Below, piece after piece: positions 34,629-47,587 of a stretch of 64,000 bases of DNA (positions are counted from its first letter, which is position 1; the number at the start of each line of letters is the position of its first letter). The stretch covers positions 1 to 64,000 of the forward strand of contig JAQGBZ010000098.1 of the NCBI GenBank assembly GCA_034687125.1, read 5' to 3'. A model generated the notes under the pieces. It was not told the origin of the DNA. It saw only the letters and a list, made by a program, of their open reading frames with translations, and did not search any database. The position numbers and the translations under genes were made by a program. Source of the stretch: Neelides folsomi. Its lineage: Eukaryota; Arthropoda; Collembola; Neelipleona; Neelidae.

Positions 34629-37600
34629 CTACACAACAGGTTGAGGTGGTGGAGGTGCAGGATGAGATACAGCAGGAGCTGTGAAATTGGCTAATTGAGG
34701 TGTTGCGGATGGTGGTGGACCTCCTGGAGGAATTGCGTTCATACTTTCCGGTTGGCTTGGCATAATAGCTGGAGTCTGTGGATGGGTCACTGCCTGTTGT
34801 TGTTGCTCACTCATCAAACGTTGATGGGCATGATGTCTTGCACGAATTTCGGCTGCACGAAGTTGTTCCAAATGGAATTGCTGACGTTCAGCTATGAGTT
34901 GTTGGCGTTGATATTCTAATGCCTCTCGTTCTCTGTCCATAATCGTTTCCAATTCCTCGAAATGCCGCAATTTAATTTCCAATTTCTAAAAAACAATTAA
35001 CATTATTATTTAATTATCAGATCATTGAAATTTTCATTGGTAACATAGGAAAAATAATCAATTAATTTTTTGAATTATTCGAATAAAATCAAAAATTATC
35101 ATTTTCGATTTATGTTTTTGACTGATTCCCTAGTTATTTCTGTTTTGCTAAATAAATTTTTGCAATTTTTTTGCTTCTCCATAAACACAATAAGACACAT
35201 AATTTGGTATGATCTGATATTATGGTAAACATTTTACTCGCTTGAACAGTGAGTATAAAATAAGAAAAAATAATATTAATTTCACTATACCTTCATTTGA
35301 GTTTCGACAAGAAGAGCAACCAAGCTCTTGATCTTTCTTTCTTCAACAGCAGCAAGATGCTTGGCTTTGACGGCAGCGGCCGAAAGCGCAGCAGCAGCAG
35401 ACGTTTGCAAAGTTGCATCTTTGATGAGTCTCATCTCGTCTGTTTCATCTTCCTCTTTCTCCTCTTCTTTTTTGTCGCTTTTTTCTTCCTCTTTTTCAGC
35501 TTCTTTTTCATCTTTCTTAGCCTCTGGTTCCACCTTCGTTTCCTTCTCTTTCTCTTCTTCGTCAACGTCCATTTTTTCTTCTTTTATTTCCTCCTTCTTT
35601 TCCTCTTCTTTTTCAACTTTAGCTTTCTCTTTGCCCTCAAGATCTTTTTCATCCTTTTCAGATTTCTCTTCTTCCTCCTTCTTTTCTTCCCCTTCGCCCT
35701 CTTTCTCAGCCTCCTTCTCTTTCTCAGGCGGAGCAGTTCCAGCAATGCCACTCTCAGTAAGTCCAACATTAGGATCCATGCTTCCCGTATCGACCGCATG
35801 CTTGGCCACAGTCTTCAAATGAGAATCGAGAAGAGCCGTTGGAACTTGATCTTTAATTTTCCCAAACTCGTCCATGGCAGCTTTAGCCGCTGCTGAAGCA
35901 ATCCTTGGATCAACAACTGAAGCGAGAAATGCTACCGTTGACATTATAGGATTTCCAGTTTTGCTAAATGGAATCGGTTGAAATGCAAGAGGTCCTAATG
36001 CTCCTCCACCTAAAGGTAATAATAATTTTCAATTTAATAATAATTTTAATGTAATTTAATGAATTAAAATAAAGTTGAATTCAAATAAATCGGTAAATTA
36101 CCACAAGCAGGATCATCAAGATAAGGATCTTCAATTGGAAGTCTCAGAAAATGAAGAATGCATTCTTCTTGAGTTCTCGATCCGACGTGTTCACAAACTT
36201 TGTTCCAATCATCTTTGTACATTTCAAGTGCTTCTAGAAGAAGGAGAGTTTCTTGCTCTGTCCAATCTCTCGTCATTGAAGCCACGTTTTTATTCTTCAG
36301 AATCGAACTCTTTTTGCTATATTGATCAAGTTTGAGGCCAAATGTATTTCCAATTTCAACCCCCTTTTTCTCATCTCCCTTTCCCATCCCATCAAGGTCA
36401 AGGAGTGCTTTAGCAGCTGAGGGTTGTGGAGTCTTCGGAGGATTGATGGGTTGGAGGCCTGACGGCGTATCTGCTAATACATGGAAGTGAGATGTTGGCG
36501 GTGGGCCCATGGCTGTTGGACGACTATCAGCGTCAACCTGATTAAATTATTAAAATCAATTTATTAATAAAATATCTCAAGTTTAATAGATATACAGGAT
36601 TATTAACACAATTCATTAAGGAATTTGGTTTAATTTAATAATTCTATTTTACCTGATAATTAATAAGGCCCCATTGCTCGAGAAAAGCATGAACTCTCAT
36701 GATGGCACAAACATCTCCAGCCAAATTCCTCCTGCACGCTGTACTTGTCAGGTATTCATTAGGATTGAGCCGATAAGTGTCCAGCATGAAGTTTCGATAA
36801 GCCAAGTAGATTTCCGGTGACTTTGACTTATTCCGTCCGTTGAAAAACTCCGGCAAGGCTCTTTTTTCCACAGTATGGATCGAATTGTAATCGAACCATG
36901 ACGAGTAGCTTGGAACGACAATATGATGTGTCTGTTCCGTTACATTATCATCAGCTGGATCTTCTTTTGCCAAATATTCAGCTTGACCATTTTTAGTCAA
37001 ATCGGGCATCTTGGCCAAATCATCTCCGTTTTTGTCTCCATTTTGTCCCGGGTTTGTATTTTCATCATCGAGATCTGCAATTGCTCCGCTTTTGACCGGT
37101 TGGAAATCTGCTTCCAATTTCTTCATGTTCGTCACTTTCGGTACGGCGATTTCCGTGAGGGTTGTCTCAGGAGGAGGATCTTCAAAATCACGTGAGTAAT
37201 CTTCTTCATCTACCACTTTCGAAGGGCCTTTTTTATTAGCAGGTGTATTTGCTCCACCCTTCTTGCTCCTTTTGTTGCTCTTCGGTGGTGGCGACGGACT
37301 TCGCTTGCTTTTCCCAGCCACTCGTCCAGACTTCTTCCCGGGTGTTTTCCCGACAGAGGCTGAAGTTGATTCTTGGCTGGCAACTTCCTCGAGATCGTCA
37401 TATGAGACGCGGAGAGCATTTGTTTTTTTCTTTCCCTTTTCGTCCACTTCGTAATCCTCCTCGTTCATAAACTCATTGAAGGCATCCAGATCAACGAGCC
37501 AATTGGCAGAGACTCTCCAGTTCTCTTCCTTTGGAGGAAATGAGCTTTGGTCAGGAGGATCTCGATCGATGGTGCTCAGATCAATAGGAAGCCAATTGTT

Positions 37601-38484
37601 CCTACTATCTGGGAAATAATAGTAATGGAGCATGACGTGGCGTTCCTTTTTAAACACAGGACGAGCATAGTCTTCCGGATCTGGATCACAACGAGGATAA
37701 ATGACATGAGTCGCATTTTCTTCGTCGTCAATAATCCTTATTTTGTGTTTGGTAGCAATGTCCTTGTAAGTGGAGATCTCTTTCTTATCCTTTTCAAGAC
37801 AAGCTGCAGTGAAGAAGATGGAAGGTTGAACCCAACATCCAGAAGTTGATAAAGCAGTTTCGATTGAAAGAAGCATTTCAATCATTCTCTCAACGCGAGC
37901 TGGCGCCTAAATTAAGGAAAATTAATTATAAAATGATAATGGTTTTTATAATTTCCAAAATAATTATAAAATAGTATTTATTTATTACCTGAAAATCGAA
38001 GCGTCTCCATCCTTGGTCCGTTTTGAATTTATAAACTGCTCCAAGAATTTGACATAACCCACCAGCAGGTCGAAAGTCCATGAAATATTTCACCTAGGAC
38101 AAACGATATAAATTATGAAATTTATTTAAATCATTTTCAGTCTAATGCTCCATGTTTTTAATTACGGGTATTCTTGTAATAGCTCTACTCGTTGCATTTT
38201 GTCCAAAATGATCTTCTTGGAATTGCCATAGCTGAGTAACAAGTAACCCAAGACTTTTGTTCGTTGGAGGATCCGATGCAACATACTGAAACGATTAATT
38301 CCCATTATTAAAAGTAATTCGGCAATTGTTAATGTAATAAAAATAAGTTGAAAAAACGTCATACCTTTTTGAAATTCCTCATGAGCCAGGTTCTAACTCC
38401 ATCAAATTGGGAGGAAATTTCTGGTGTTTCATAAAATTTGTTGTTGGCATTTCCATTTTCCTTTGCTTCAAACTCGATCGTCAT
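34629..38484 (-). CDS. SMARCC2: SMARCC / Moira, SWI/SNF (BAF) core subunit, complete, 7 coding exons
   Basis: Scaffold subunit of the BAF/BAP chromatin-remodelling complex. Exons 5'->3': 38484-38365, 38285-38166, 38093-37989, 37906-36653, 36537-36102, 36009-35291, 34985-34629; 3111 nt, 1036 aa. Seen in order: N-terminal module ([20 protein letters not shown], then [17 protein letters not shown]), a Lys/Ser/Pro linker with basic runs ([18 protein letters not shown]), SWIRM (about 435-533, [20 protein letters not shown] onward), SANT (about 620-670, [20 protein letters not shown]), [18 protein letters not shown]-type helix ([20 protein letters not shown]), an acidic Glu/Lys-rich stretch, a C-terminal coiled coil ([20 protein letters not shown]) and a Pro/Gln tail. 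The SMARCC1/SMARCC2 duplication is vertebrate, so the symbol is by orthology to both; fly name mor. A 5'-UTR exon probably lies at 38642-38880 with a donor at 38641. Confidence 0.96.
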
Positions 38485-39161
38485 GTTGGATCAGGGAGGT
38501 TAAGAATTTCCTAATTAATCAAATGCAATAATTAATTAACAAACCCCAGTATGATTATATCCGAAATTTTAGAAATATTATTTGACATGTCCAAAAGTCT
38601 AAATAACTCAATAAAATATTTTAAATTAATCGGCGTATTACCTTCAATGTCTTAATAATTTGAGGATATCTTTCGAAGCTCGGATTCCAAGCGTATTGAC
38701 AATGGCGGTGACAATTGCCAATGTGGACTTGTCCAGGTGCTAAGGACGATCTTCGCCGACAACTCAGATCTTTCGGAGTGTGTCCAAAGGGTGTATGAAT
38801 TGCATATAAAGTTTTTCTATTCTTCTCTGAGGGCACAAGCAAACGCCAAAAGAGAATTTTACACCAGCGCCGGCCGGACGCAAACTCCCATAAAAAGACT
38901 TCTTTAGACTTCCTTTTCGCTAGATCTACTCAATGTTCCCCATCCAAAGAGAACAGAAGTCTCATCTAGCCCCAATTATATCTTTCAGCCCATTCCAGAA
39001 TAGGCGCTAATACCAAACCTTATTTTAATTTTCATATTCGCCGTCATTGTAGGATTCTATTCACAAATTCACATTTAATCTCCAATTAATCTCATTATCA
39101 TATCTTGTCTTTAAAATCTTAATGTAATTACAATAATATCTTCCAGAGATTTTGACTAAAA
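38485..39161. promoter_or_regulatory. Bidirectional promoter region SMARCC / MESD
   Basis: The two genes are head-to-head, ATG to ATG under 700 bp apart. 38642-38880 looks like a SMARCC 5'-UTR exon on the minus strand (donor gtaatac at 38641, acceptor near 38510). That leaves about 280 bp (38880-39161) for both cores, GC-richer near 38860-38900. Shared regulation is inferred from spacing only. Confidence 0.5.
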
Positions 39162-40142
39162 ATGAACAAATTATTTACATTGGGTGTTTTTCTATTAATT
39201 GCTCCTGTTCTTGCTAAAAAATCAGATTCAGAAAGTAAACCCGATTGGGCAAAAAAAGATATAAGAGATTATTCGGATGCAGATCTTGAACGCTTATATG
39301 ATCAATGGGAGGTATGTATTGTATTATTGAATTTAAGATATTTATTAATTTATTATCAATGACTTATATTTATTGAATTTTGAGAGTAATTATGAAACAT
39401 TTTTAATAAACTTGTAATATTATTATGTAATGATAGGAAGATGAAGAAGAGCTTCCACCGGATGAGCTTCCTGAACACTTGAGGCCTCCAAGCCCAGGAA
39501 TGAATTTTGACATTAATAAGGTTCTTAAATACTTACATTAATTAATTCACATTTTAACGAAGAGTACATCTTATGAGCATGAATTGTAATTTATATCCTT
39601 ATTACATACCTAGATTGGACAACTCTCACCAGATGAAATAATGAAAATGACGAAAAAGGGCAAAACTGTTATGATGTTTGTTAATATGGATGGAGCCCCA
39701 TCAAAGCAAAGATGTGAGGAATTGTCACAATTGTGGCAATCTTCCCTTCGAAATAATCACATTCAGAGTGAAAGGTATATTATTTGTAAATTGACCAATT
39801 GTTTTGTTTATTTCTTATTTTCGATGATTCCTGGCACTTTTGTAAAGGCTTTATAAGCCATTGTCATTTATTTGTATAGGAATTCATACAAAGAATTTAT
39901 AAATAATATATTTATCTTATGACAAATTACTAATGGGTTGTTTTATATTAAATTACAGATACGTAATTGAAGAGAGTAGAGTCATATTTCTATTCCATGA
40001 TGGAGCTCAAGCATGGGACGCCAAAGACTTTTTATTAGAACAAGATGGAGTATTGAACCTGACATTAGAGGGGCAAGTACATGACAAAAAAGGAAAGAAA
40101 CAGGAAAAATCTAAAGAAAATGACAAGAAAGAAGAACTTTGA
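39162..40142 (+). CDS. MESD: MESD, LRP chaperone (Boca homologue), complete, 4 exons
   Basis: ER chaperone that folds the beta-propeller/EGF modules of LDL-receptor family proteins, including LRP5/6 for Wnt signalling. Exons: 39162-39311, 39437-39520, 39614-39774, 39959-40142; 579 nt, 192 aa. Seen: signal peptide (about 1-18, LFTLGVFLLIAPVLA), the conserved KKDIRDYSDADLERLYDQWE block, EEELPPDELPEHLRPP, KTVMMFVNMDGAPSKQRCEE in the thioredoxin-like core, and VIFLFHDGAQAWDAKDFLLE. The C terminus is a Lys/Glu-rich tail ending KKEEL, a plausible ER-retention signal of the HDEL/RTEL class. An AATAAA at 40202-40207 lies close to the neighbouring gene's stop. Confidence 0.96.
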
Positions 40143-40219
40143 TAAATTCGCTAAATATTTAATACATTATATTAAGAAGACTCATTCATACTTGTTAATT
40201 GAATAAATTAATATTTCTC
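40143..40219. other. 77-bp spacer between MESD and MZT1 stop codons
   Basis: Both genes must terminate here or overlap. The plus-strand AATAAA at 40202-40207 serves MESD. On the minus strand no AATAAA lies in the spacer; the nearest (tttatt on plus, about 40031) is inside MESD exon 4, so the MZT1 transcript probably runs antisense into MESD. This is inference. Confidence 0.5.
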
Positions 40220-40453
40220 TCATTGAGCATTCTTCTGATTTGGATTGAGGGCTTTCCATCTTTTTATAAGGTCTGCTAAGGCTTGAGGGTCGACTCCGTC
40301 TTCGATTAATCGAATGCAACAGATCAAGGATTCGGAGTTGAGGCCGATGTTTAGAACATCTGACATTTCTTTTATGATCTTGAATGCTTCTCTTCCCTGA
40401 GATCGTCTCTTTACTTTCTCTTCTGGAGTCAATCTTGGATTGCTTGCTGACAT
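40220..40453 (-). CDS. MZT1: MOZART1 (mitotic-spindle organizing protein 1), single coding exon
   Basis: Small helical subunit that docks with GCP proteins in gamma-tubulin ring complexes and helps target them to spindle poles. An uninterrupted frame of 77 aa. The core EAFKIIKEMSDVLNIGLNSE and SLICCIRLIEDGVDPQALAD match MOZART1 (human ETMDVLLEISRILNTGLDME, then SICVRLCEQGINPEALS), followed by LIKRWKALNPNQ. N terminus is short and Arg/Lys-rich. A 5'-UTR intron is suggested by an acceptor (aaattttag) about 18 nt before the ATG and a donor near 40580. Confidence 0.94.
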   Translation of the reverse strand: MSASNPRLTPEEKVKRRSQGREAFKIIKEMSDVLNIGLNSESLICCIRLIEDGVDPQALADLIKRWKALNPNQKNAQ

Positions 40454-43400
40454 TGCACTGTTTAATTATTCCTAAAATTTAACAATAGCAATGTCAGAAG
40501 AAAAGGAAATAAAAATAATTAAAATGTGCAATAATTAAAAATTTTCCAAGATATGATTTTTTCTGTAAAAAAAATACCAACCTTCCCAACTCGAATTCTG
40601 TGAAGGTAAAAGTCGCTCTGATCTGAAAGTTTAACGACAAACCAATTGTCGAATTTTCGAGTAATTTTAACTTTGAGTTAGTCTTTAACAGCTTGAGCAA
40701 GACACAAGTTAAGTTAAGAGACAAGACAATGAGACTCCGAAAATCAGAGGTCCTCTGACAGAGGGTCAAGAACAGAACAAGAAAACAAACGACTCCCGGC
40801 AAATAGAAAAGGAAAAGAGAAACAGAGAAACAAAAGAGGATTTAAAAGGAATTCTTTTTACTTGGCGCCTTTTGGTATTCCTTTATAGTTGCTTACCAAG
40901 CTGCTTCTCATTGACGAGGAAAATTGGAAAATTGAAATTGAACAAAAAGCTATCCAAAAGCTTCATTTCATTTAACATACAAAATACATATTTAACGATT
41001 ATTAATTATATAACTTATTATGTAATTAAATTGGACTAAATGTAAATAACAATAATGCATTTAATCAAGTATACAATTGGTTTAATTCATTTGGGTTTTA
41101 GATATCATCTTATTTATTATCTACCTCATACAACACAACAGTAGCTTTAAAGCTTAGCTGTAACAAAAGTATGTAAAGGGTTTGAAGAAGAGCGCTTTCA
41201 AAATTTTAATATTTAAGTAGGTGTATAAATAAATAAGTAGGTATGTATTTATGTATATATGATTAAAAAGTAGGAAAATGACATCTTGACTCCTTTCTTA
41301 CTCACCGCAAAACCGGTTATGACATCAAAAATAAATGGAACTCTGGAAGCAAATGTACGGATGAATTTATAATTCTGAAGATGAGCAAAGGGGTAATGGA
41401 ACTATGAGACTTCTACTCTTAATGTATGTAACTTACCTATTTAGTTGTATGGGGTATGCTATAGGTATGAATCTATCTAATGATACAAGTCCTCTATTAA
41501 ATGTTAGTGATGTATTGTAACATGTAAAACTTTAACTTATTGTTAATACCCTAGACTTTCAAGATCAAGTTCCCCGTGAGGAAATATACGTGCACGGACA
41601 TACAAATACAATTTATACATTACATGTACTGACATGTACAATCCATACATTACGCGTTTAACATCTAAAACCTCAAGTTGAAGACGAGCCGCGATGCCTC
41701 ATTGTCAGTGCAATAGATAAATTCTCGATTTTGAAATTAAAAAGTCGCCTTATATTATCTCCTATTGGACCAACGACTCAAGTTGGTCGCTTTCTGTATT
41801 CATTATTCATTCACATGGGATCTCCAGACCGAAAGTATATCATTGTGTTACAGCAGCAGTCAACATAGCTCAATTACCAGATCCCTCGCTTTTGTTCAAC
41901 CCCCGCGTCAAACTCACTTTGGGTTGATTAAGTTGATTTACAAAGAAATAAGGAAATTGAATCTCAATGATCCCAGCACGTAAACCACTATGTGAACCTC
42001 CCACGAGACGTCAGACTTCAATGTAGATTAGTCAGGCCTGGTCCAGAATGGAAAAATTGGGGGAAACACATCACTCGGAATCTGGGCGAGATCCAATTTC
42101 ATTGTTATCTTGCTCGTAACTAACTCCAGTAAGTAATCAACGACGTCAAGAGTTATTAACTTCTCTTAAAATTATTTTTTAATGCAGATTTGCGTAAACT
42201 CGCGCCGCCCTTTGTAAATCTCATCACTCTCCTAATCACAAGTATCACAAAAGAAAGGAAAAGTTCATCGCAAATGTCACATTAGAGTCAGGAAGATCTG
42301 AGTAGAAATATTGGTTAATTTGTCAAAGGACATTGTCAAGAAATAAAGATAAAATCTGTTTCCCGATTCACACACATGTTAGCTCTTTCTTAAATTCTTT
42401 TACACCTGCAGAAAATAATGAACTTTCATAGCATCTCTAAACTAATCTGCATATCTGAATAAAATGGCCCTTTTTATTTGTAGTTTGATTTCCGTAACAC
42501 AATTAAAATGTCATTATCCTAACTATACTTATCATTAATTGAAATTAAAACTTTAGTCAATTTTCACTATAATACATACATAGAGTATAACCTTATTGTT
42601 CATTTAGATAACTACTTGCTTAAAGTTAGATAGAGAATATTGTATACTATTGGATATTTGACCGTATCATATTCAATTTCCCCCTTAAACAATAAGCCGT
42701 ATAATTTGCACAATTACAGTGGCTACTTACTGCTTCCTTTTGCCTCACTTATTGTACACTCACTGGGAGGCCGCATCGCTAATTGGAAGGTATTCATACA
42801 TTTTATTTACATTAAAGAGAAGGAATCTATCGAACTTATTAATACACATCGTTTGAATGAAACGTCTAATTTCCATCATTAGAGGAACTCCAATTTCCTT
42901 AGGGTTTGAAAGGCAAATGCTTGGGAGTCTTCGTTCCTCTCTCAAGGGCACCCAGACCAGGCCATAATAAACAACTTACCTCCAAATTAATTTCAGATTC
43001 GCTCAGCTCATCGCGAGTTTTGCCTCAATTCTGGCGATTCTCACTCAATTCGCCTTCTTCTCCTCAAACCTCCACCTTCCTTTGAAATTAAAAGTGCTAA
43101 TGAGGTGTGTGATGGAAATGCGCAGCAAAGACCCTCTCGTCAACATCCCTTGAGTAATGAATGAAATCTCCCGAGGTCCCTCATTCCAAAACGGATCTCC
43201 TCGCTAAATACTCCCCAGACTTCATAATTCCTTCATTAAGTCCAATTGTACATTCAGTAGTTGATTGAGAATTTGAGGGAGCTATGATCTAATGAACCTC
43301 CTCAGGACAATCATACGATATGGAGATATGGAGAATTAGTTATTAATTAGAGTGTATGATATAGAACATAGACAATGAATTTCGGAGGAGGTTATGAGTA

Positions 43401-45984
43401 CTTGTAAGGGAAGTTGACTTTGAGATGTTCGCCTTCTTTATTGCATGTTGCATTTATTGTTTATTACCCGCCCTCCCACCCTGGCTCATTCATTGATGGT
43501 GTTGGGATGAAGGAAAAAATAGAATGAATGAAAGTTCAACTCATCAGATTTCCATAATATTCCTACGTAATATCTATGGGAGGATTCCTCATTCATGAAT
43601 TCATTTCTTATATTATTGGCCCATAATTGCGGGATGGAACTCCCTCCAGCCTGATTTATTTGTTTGCTTTACCTCTTCGCATAATATGAAGATTACTATG
43701 GACCAGGCGAGGGAGACAATTTCCTCGTGAGTACTAAGGTGCCTCCTTAATGGCAGCCTTCTTACAGCCGAGTTCCTTCGACCAACACCTGCAACTCTCC
43801 TTATCTCCCTCAACGACCCTCATTAAATTCTCCGAGTTTTTCATGAACTTACAACTCACTTCTTATCCTCATTTTAATATCAGAGTTACCAATTTCCACC
43901 CCAAATCCACACATCCATATCTCCTCATGTGATGGCCAACCATGTAATTATTTTTCCAATTTGAGCTATCGGAACTTTCATATTGTTTTCTCGTACCGAC
44001 TTATCATCGACTTTGTAATTGAAGCTTTGACTTTTCTCTATGAACTCCAATCAACTACGCAATTTTTTTCAGAGAGAGTCATAGGTCATGGGCGTGTATT
44101 TTTATAATGTTAGAACAAATCGCATCTATTTTTTCTAAACGCGCTAATGCAGCCATAAATTATTATGAAGCTAGTTAAATAAAGTAATAATAATCTCATA
44201 AATTTTTTAAACTCGTTTAAACTGGATTCATCCACCTTTTATCCCTATTACTTTGGTTGGATTGAGAAAAAAATCGACTTTACTGCACTATTTGGACACG
44301 ATTTCGCATTCAAGTGACTTCAATTACTATCCATAACCTAACACACTAAAGATGCACAATTCATAACAATGTCATATTTTACAGGTTCATGGTGTTAAGA
44401 CAATCCTTTTCGTGCTTTTGGAATCAGAAATCTCATAATGTGATAATTCTCATAAGAATAGCTATAATCACGCAAAGCCTTTCTTCATTACGTCTAAATT
44501 TTCATATACAAATATGTAATAATATTTTTCCTTCTAATATCCTATTTATATATGTATAATATGCTGTAGTTGTAATTAGTTGATGCAATTAACAAAGGTT
44601 TTTTATAATTACACGAACATTTTGAAAAATACATTCATCCCTTATCAAGAACTAACATTCTTTCATTCTTTTTCTTACTTCAACATTCTGGACTGATCTT
44701 GAATTTCAATCAATAATTATATACATCTGTAAGCAATTAGACATTTATACTTGAACACCATTTGATAATTAACATGAAATTCTCAGGTGTCTAGTGTATG
44801 TGTATCCAAAGATGTTAAATGTTGATTAGAAGCTAAAGTAATTTTATCTCAAATTGTAAACAGCATCACCTTTTAGAGTAAACTAAAAGAGCAATTATAA
44901 TAATTGTCGAATTTATGTAACAAGGATGAGATTTGAATAAAAGACTTTGATCCCTGTAGTATTATTGTATTATCCCTTACTTTAATTACCAAAGCATAGT
45001 TATATGTTATGTAATTCTTATTTGAATACAGTATCAACCGCATATTGGTTATTGCTCGTGTTAAAGTGGTATTTGGCATAGCTTAACATTCTGAATAATT
45101 CACGGATGAGTATTAAAGACAGAGAAGTTTCAGCTCCCACACGAAATTGAAATGTGCGGAGTCGGAATTTCGAGCTGCGAAGATCACTTCGGAATACTAA
45201 TTAACAAGAGGGAGACAAAGTTGAAGCGATGTTGGGGTAGATGGGAAAGAAAAAGTGGATTCATAGGATTATATCAATCCATACGATAGAGTGAGTGAGG
45301 CTACTAGAGCGATTGCCGAATTTTATGACGAAATGAGGAAGAACAGGTCCATTTGAACACCTGACTCAAATCCAGCTTCTTTGCTTTGGTGGTTCTCTCG
45401 GGATCCCTTTTGTTTGCATTTGGCAAGACATCAATTCTTCATCCTCTGCCGAGCCCCCTACTTAGATCCAGAAGACAACTCTAATTAATCTCCACTTTCC
45501 AGAATGTGTATTATATTTTACCTATAGATAACTTTTTTCCTCACTTTCTTCCATTACAGATACTTATCTGTATATACTACTCTCCACTTTGATCTCACTT
45601 TCAGCAATATGGTAAAGGTTATGTTTGAGAGACTTGAAGTAAAACCGCCTGAGTATATCTGACGAGTCTTTCAAGTCAAAACCTCGGTGGATTTTGACAT
45701 TTGTTCCAGTACATACATCTCATACATGTTTAAAGAAGCGAAAGTATTTACAATTTGCATATTAAAGAATTTTCTTCTTCGTGTACAATCAATGTCTCCG
45801 CTTTCATGCTTGAATTTTATACTCGCTCAATAAAGTAGAAATGGTGAGAAACAAGATGGATTTGTATGCATCTTCCTTTGCTTGTAAATTTATTTAAATA
45901 TATAACTTCTGTAATTATTATCGTTACTTCAACAGACACTTTTATTGAAAACTTTACCAGCACCTTTATGGTGCCATCTCATAA
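40454..45984. other. Long gene-free region, part 1
   Basis: 40454-40860 should hold the MZT1 5' UTR and promoter. Beyond it I find no exon with family similarity or paired splice sites. 41560-42400 and 42960-43900 are clearly GC-richer and less simple than the neighbouring AT-rich DNA and could be regulatory. Short open frames here (under 81 codons) overlap each other in different frames and look like chance. Confidence 0.45.
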
Positions 45985-46488
45985 GGGACTGTCCATAAAT
46001 GAGCTCACACTTTTTTCCCGATTTTTGGACCCCTACCCCCCCCCCTCACACTTTGTAACACTTTAGCCTACCCCCACCCCCCATGTGAGCTCACACTTCG
46101 TATACGTAGTACATTTAAAAAATATTTTAAACTATCCAGAAATAAGCTCAGCGCTGAGTGCAGTATAGAAAATAAGCAAATTTTGCTTATATTAAATTTC
46201 CAATAATTTCTGGATATGAAAAGTATAAACAATTCATCACTTTGATTAGAGATAATCGTTCGAAAATGTTTAGAACACCTGGAGCTTTTCTTAATTTTAC
46301 TTTTTCGGTTAGGAAGATAAAAATTTAATTTTTAATAGCTTTTAAATTACAAAGCATAGAAATTTTGTGGATTTTGACCATTTTACAAATGTGAGCTCAC
46401 ACTTTGGCCAACCCCCACCCACCCTATTGTAACACTTTGCCCTACCCCCACCCCCCCCTTAAGCGTGAGCTCATTTATGGACAGTCCT
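45985..46488. mobile_element. MITE with 28-bp terminal inverted repeats and TAA target duplication
   Basis: The left end reads GGGACTGTCCATAAATGAGC, then TCACACTT; the right end reverse-complemented reads AGGACTGTCCATAAATGAGC, then TCACGCTT (two mismatches in 28). Direct TAA repeats flank it (45982-45984 and 46489-46491), the 3-bp target duplication of PIF/Harbinger elements. Near both ends are extra copies of gtgagctcacac and C-rich tracts (accccccacc-type). No transposase is encoded. It could have been moved by a Harbinger such as the fossil at 13449-13919, but family identity of the two is unproven. Confidence 0.92.
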
Positions 46489-47485
46489 TAAGTCAACACG
46501 TCAGAGACTTCATACAATACTTACACGTAGAATGATCATTATCGTTATATAATATATACTTTTATAACATACCTATACAAGGAAGGGTTAGGATTTGATA
46601 CTTATTGCATACAATATATTTGATATGCTTTTGAGTACTTTGCCAATACATATCTTTAGACTTGTATAACTGGATAATTGTAGTTAAAAGTTTATTGGAA
46701 ATTCTATTTACTATTGATTTATATAAAGATCCTTAACATTAGGCAGATTTTATCCTAAAAATAAACTCAAATTATAGCGAAAGCTTTTGCTCTATGAAAC
46801 AAGACTTTAACGTGGATTTTAATGATTAAACCCATCAATACCGAGACTGCATTTTTGTGAGGAACTGGATAATACTACTAACTAACTACTTACTGAAGTT
46901 AATCTCAAAATTATTCAAATGGCAATCTTCTCAGCTAAAGCTCTTACTCTTCATTTAATATGAAGTGTAAAAAATAATAGGTTGTGCAAAGTTGAACTTA
47001 ACAAGTTTTTTCACATAAAAATTCAACACGTGGTTAGGATTAGGATTAAGCATAAAATGTAAACCGCAGAGAGAGATGACTTTAGGAATATTTTGTAATA
47101 AAATGAAGGATTTTTATGACTTTACCCTCCTGACTCAATTCATTATTCTTTTAAACCAAAATGTGAGAGAGCAATAAATATCAGTATTTGAATTTGAATT
47201 AATTCTCAGATTATCAATTGAGTGAGGAGAGAATTATCTTTTTATACAAAATTTAAATAATTCAATTTAAAGTTCTAAGGGAAGGGTCTTTAAAGTTAGT
47301 GCATTTTTATGTAGTGAACCGATAAGAATGAGATATCAATTCTCCTTATATAAACTTTTATAGTGATAGGAAGATCAATTGAATAATTTCTGTTCTTTTC
47401 CACTTTTATACAATTTACACCGCAGAATGCGCGAAGACTAATTTTTTATGGAATGACCTTTAGTTTAACGATTTCTCCCACTTCG

Positions 47486-47587
47486 ATGAAAAATCAATTG
47501 GACGAAGACGAGGAATTAGGTTTAACGGCCATTGTGACATTAGCGAACCAACTCGCTTCTGATTGTGAGTTTGTGAAAGACTTTTAG
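47486..47587 (+). other. Candidate small ORF, 33 codons
   Basis: From ATG at 47486 to TAG at 47585-47587 the frame reads MKNQLDEDEELGLTAIVTLA, then NQLASDCEFVKDF. Composition is protein-like: an acidic start, then an amphipathic helix. It stands alone in DNA without other exons, and there is no homology I recognise, so it may be chance. An acceptor-like gaattag at about 47514-47520 lies inside it. Confidence 0.2.

Noticed and set aside
35297-35896. Long plus-strand open frames (up to about 200 codons) opposite SMARCC
   Set aside because: They are antisense shadows of the Glu/Lys-rich SMARCC exon; low-complexity Phe/Ser/Leu runs and no homology.
38621-38842. 73-codon minus-strand frame upstream of SMARCC as an N-terminal coding exon
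   Set aside because: The Met at 38484 with [11 protein letters not shown] follows an acceptor and begins a normal SMARCC N terminus; the upstream block fits a 5'-UTR exon better.
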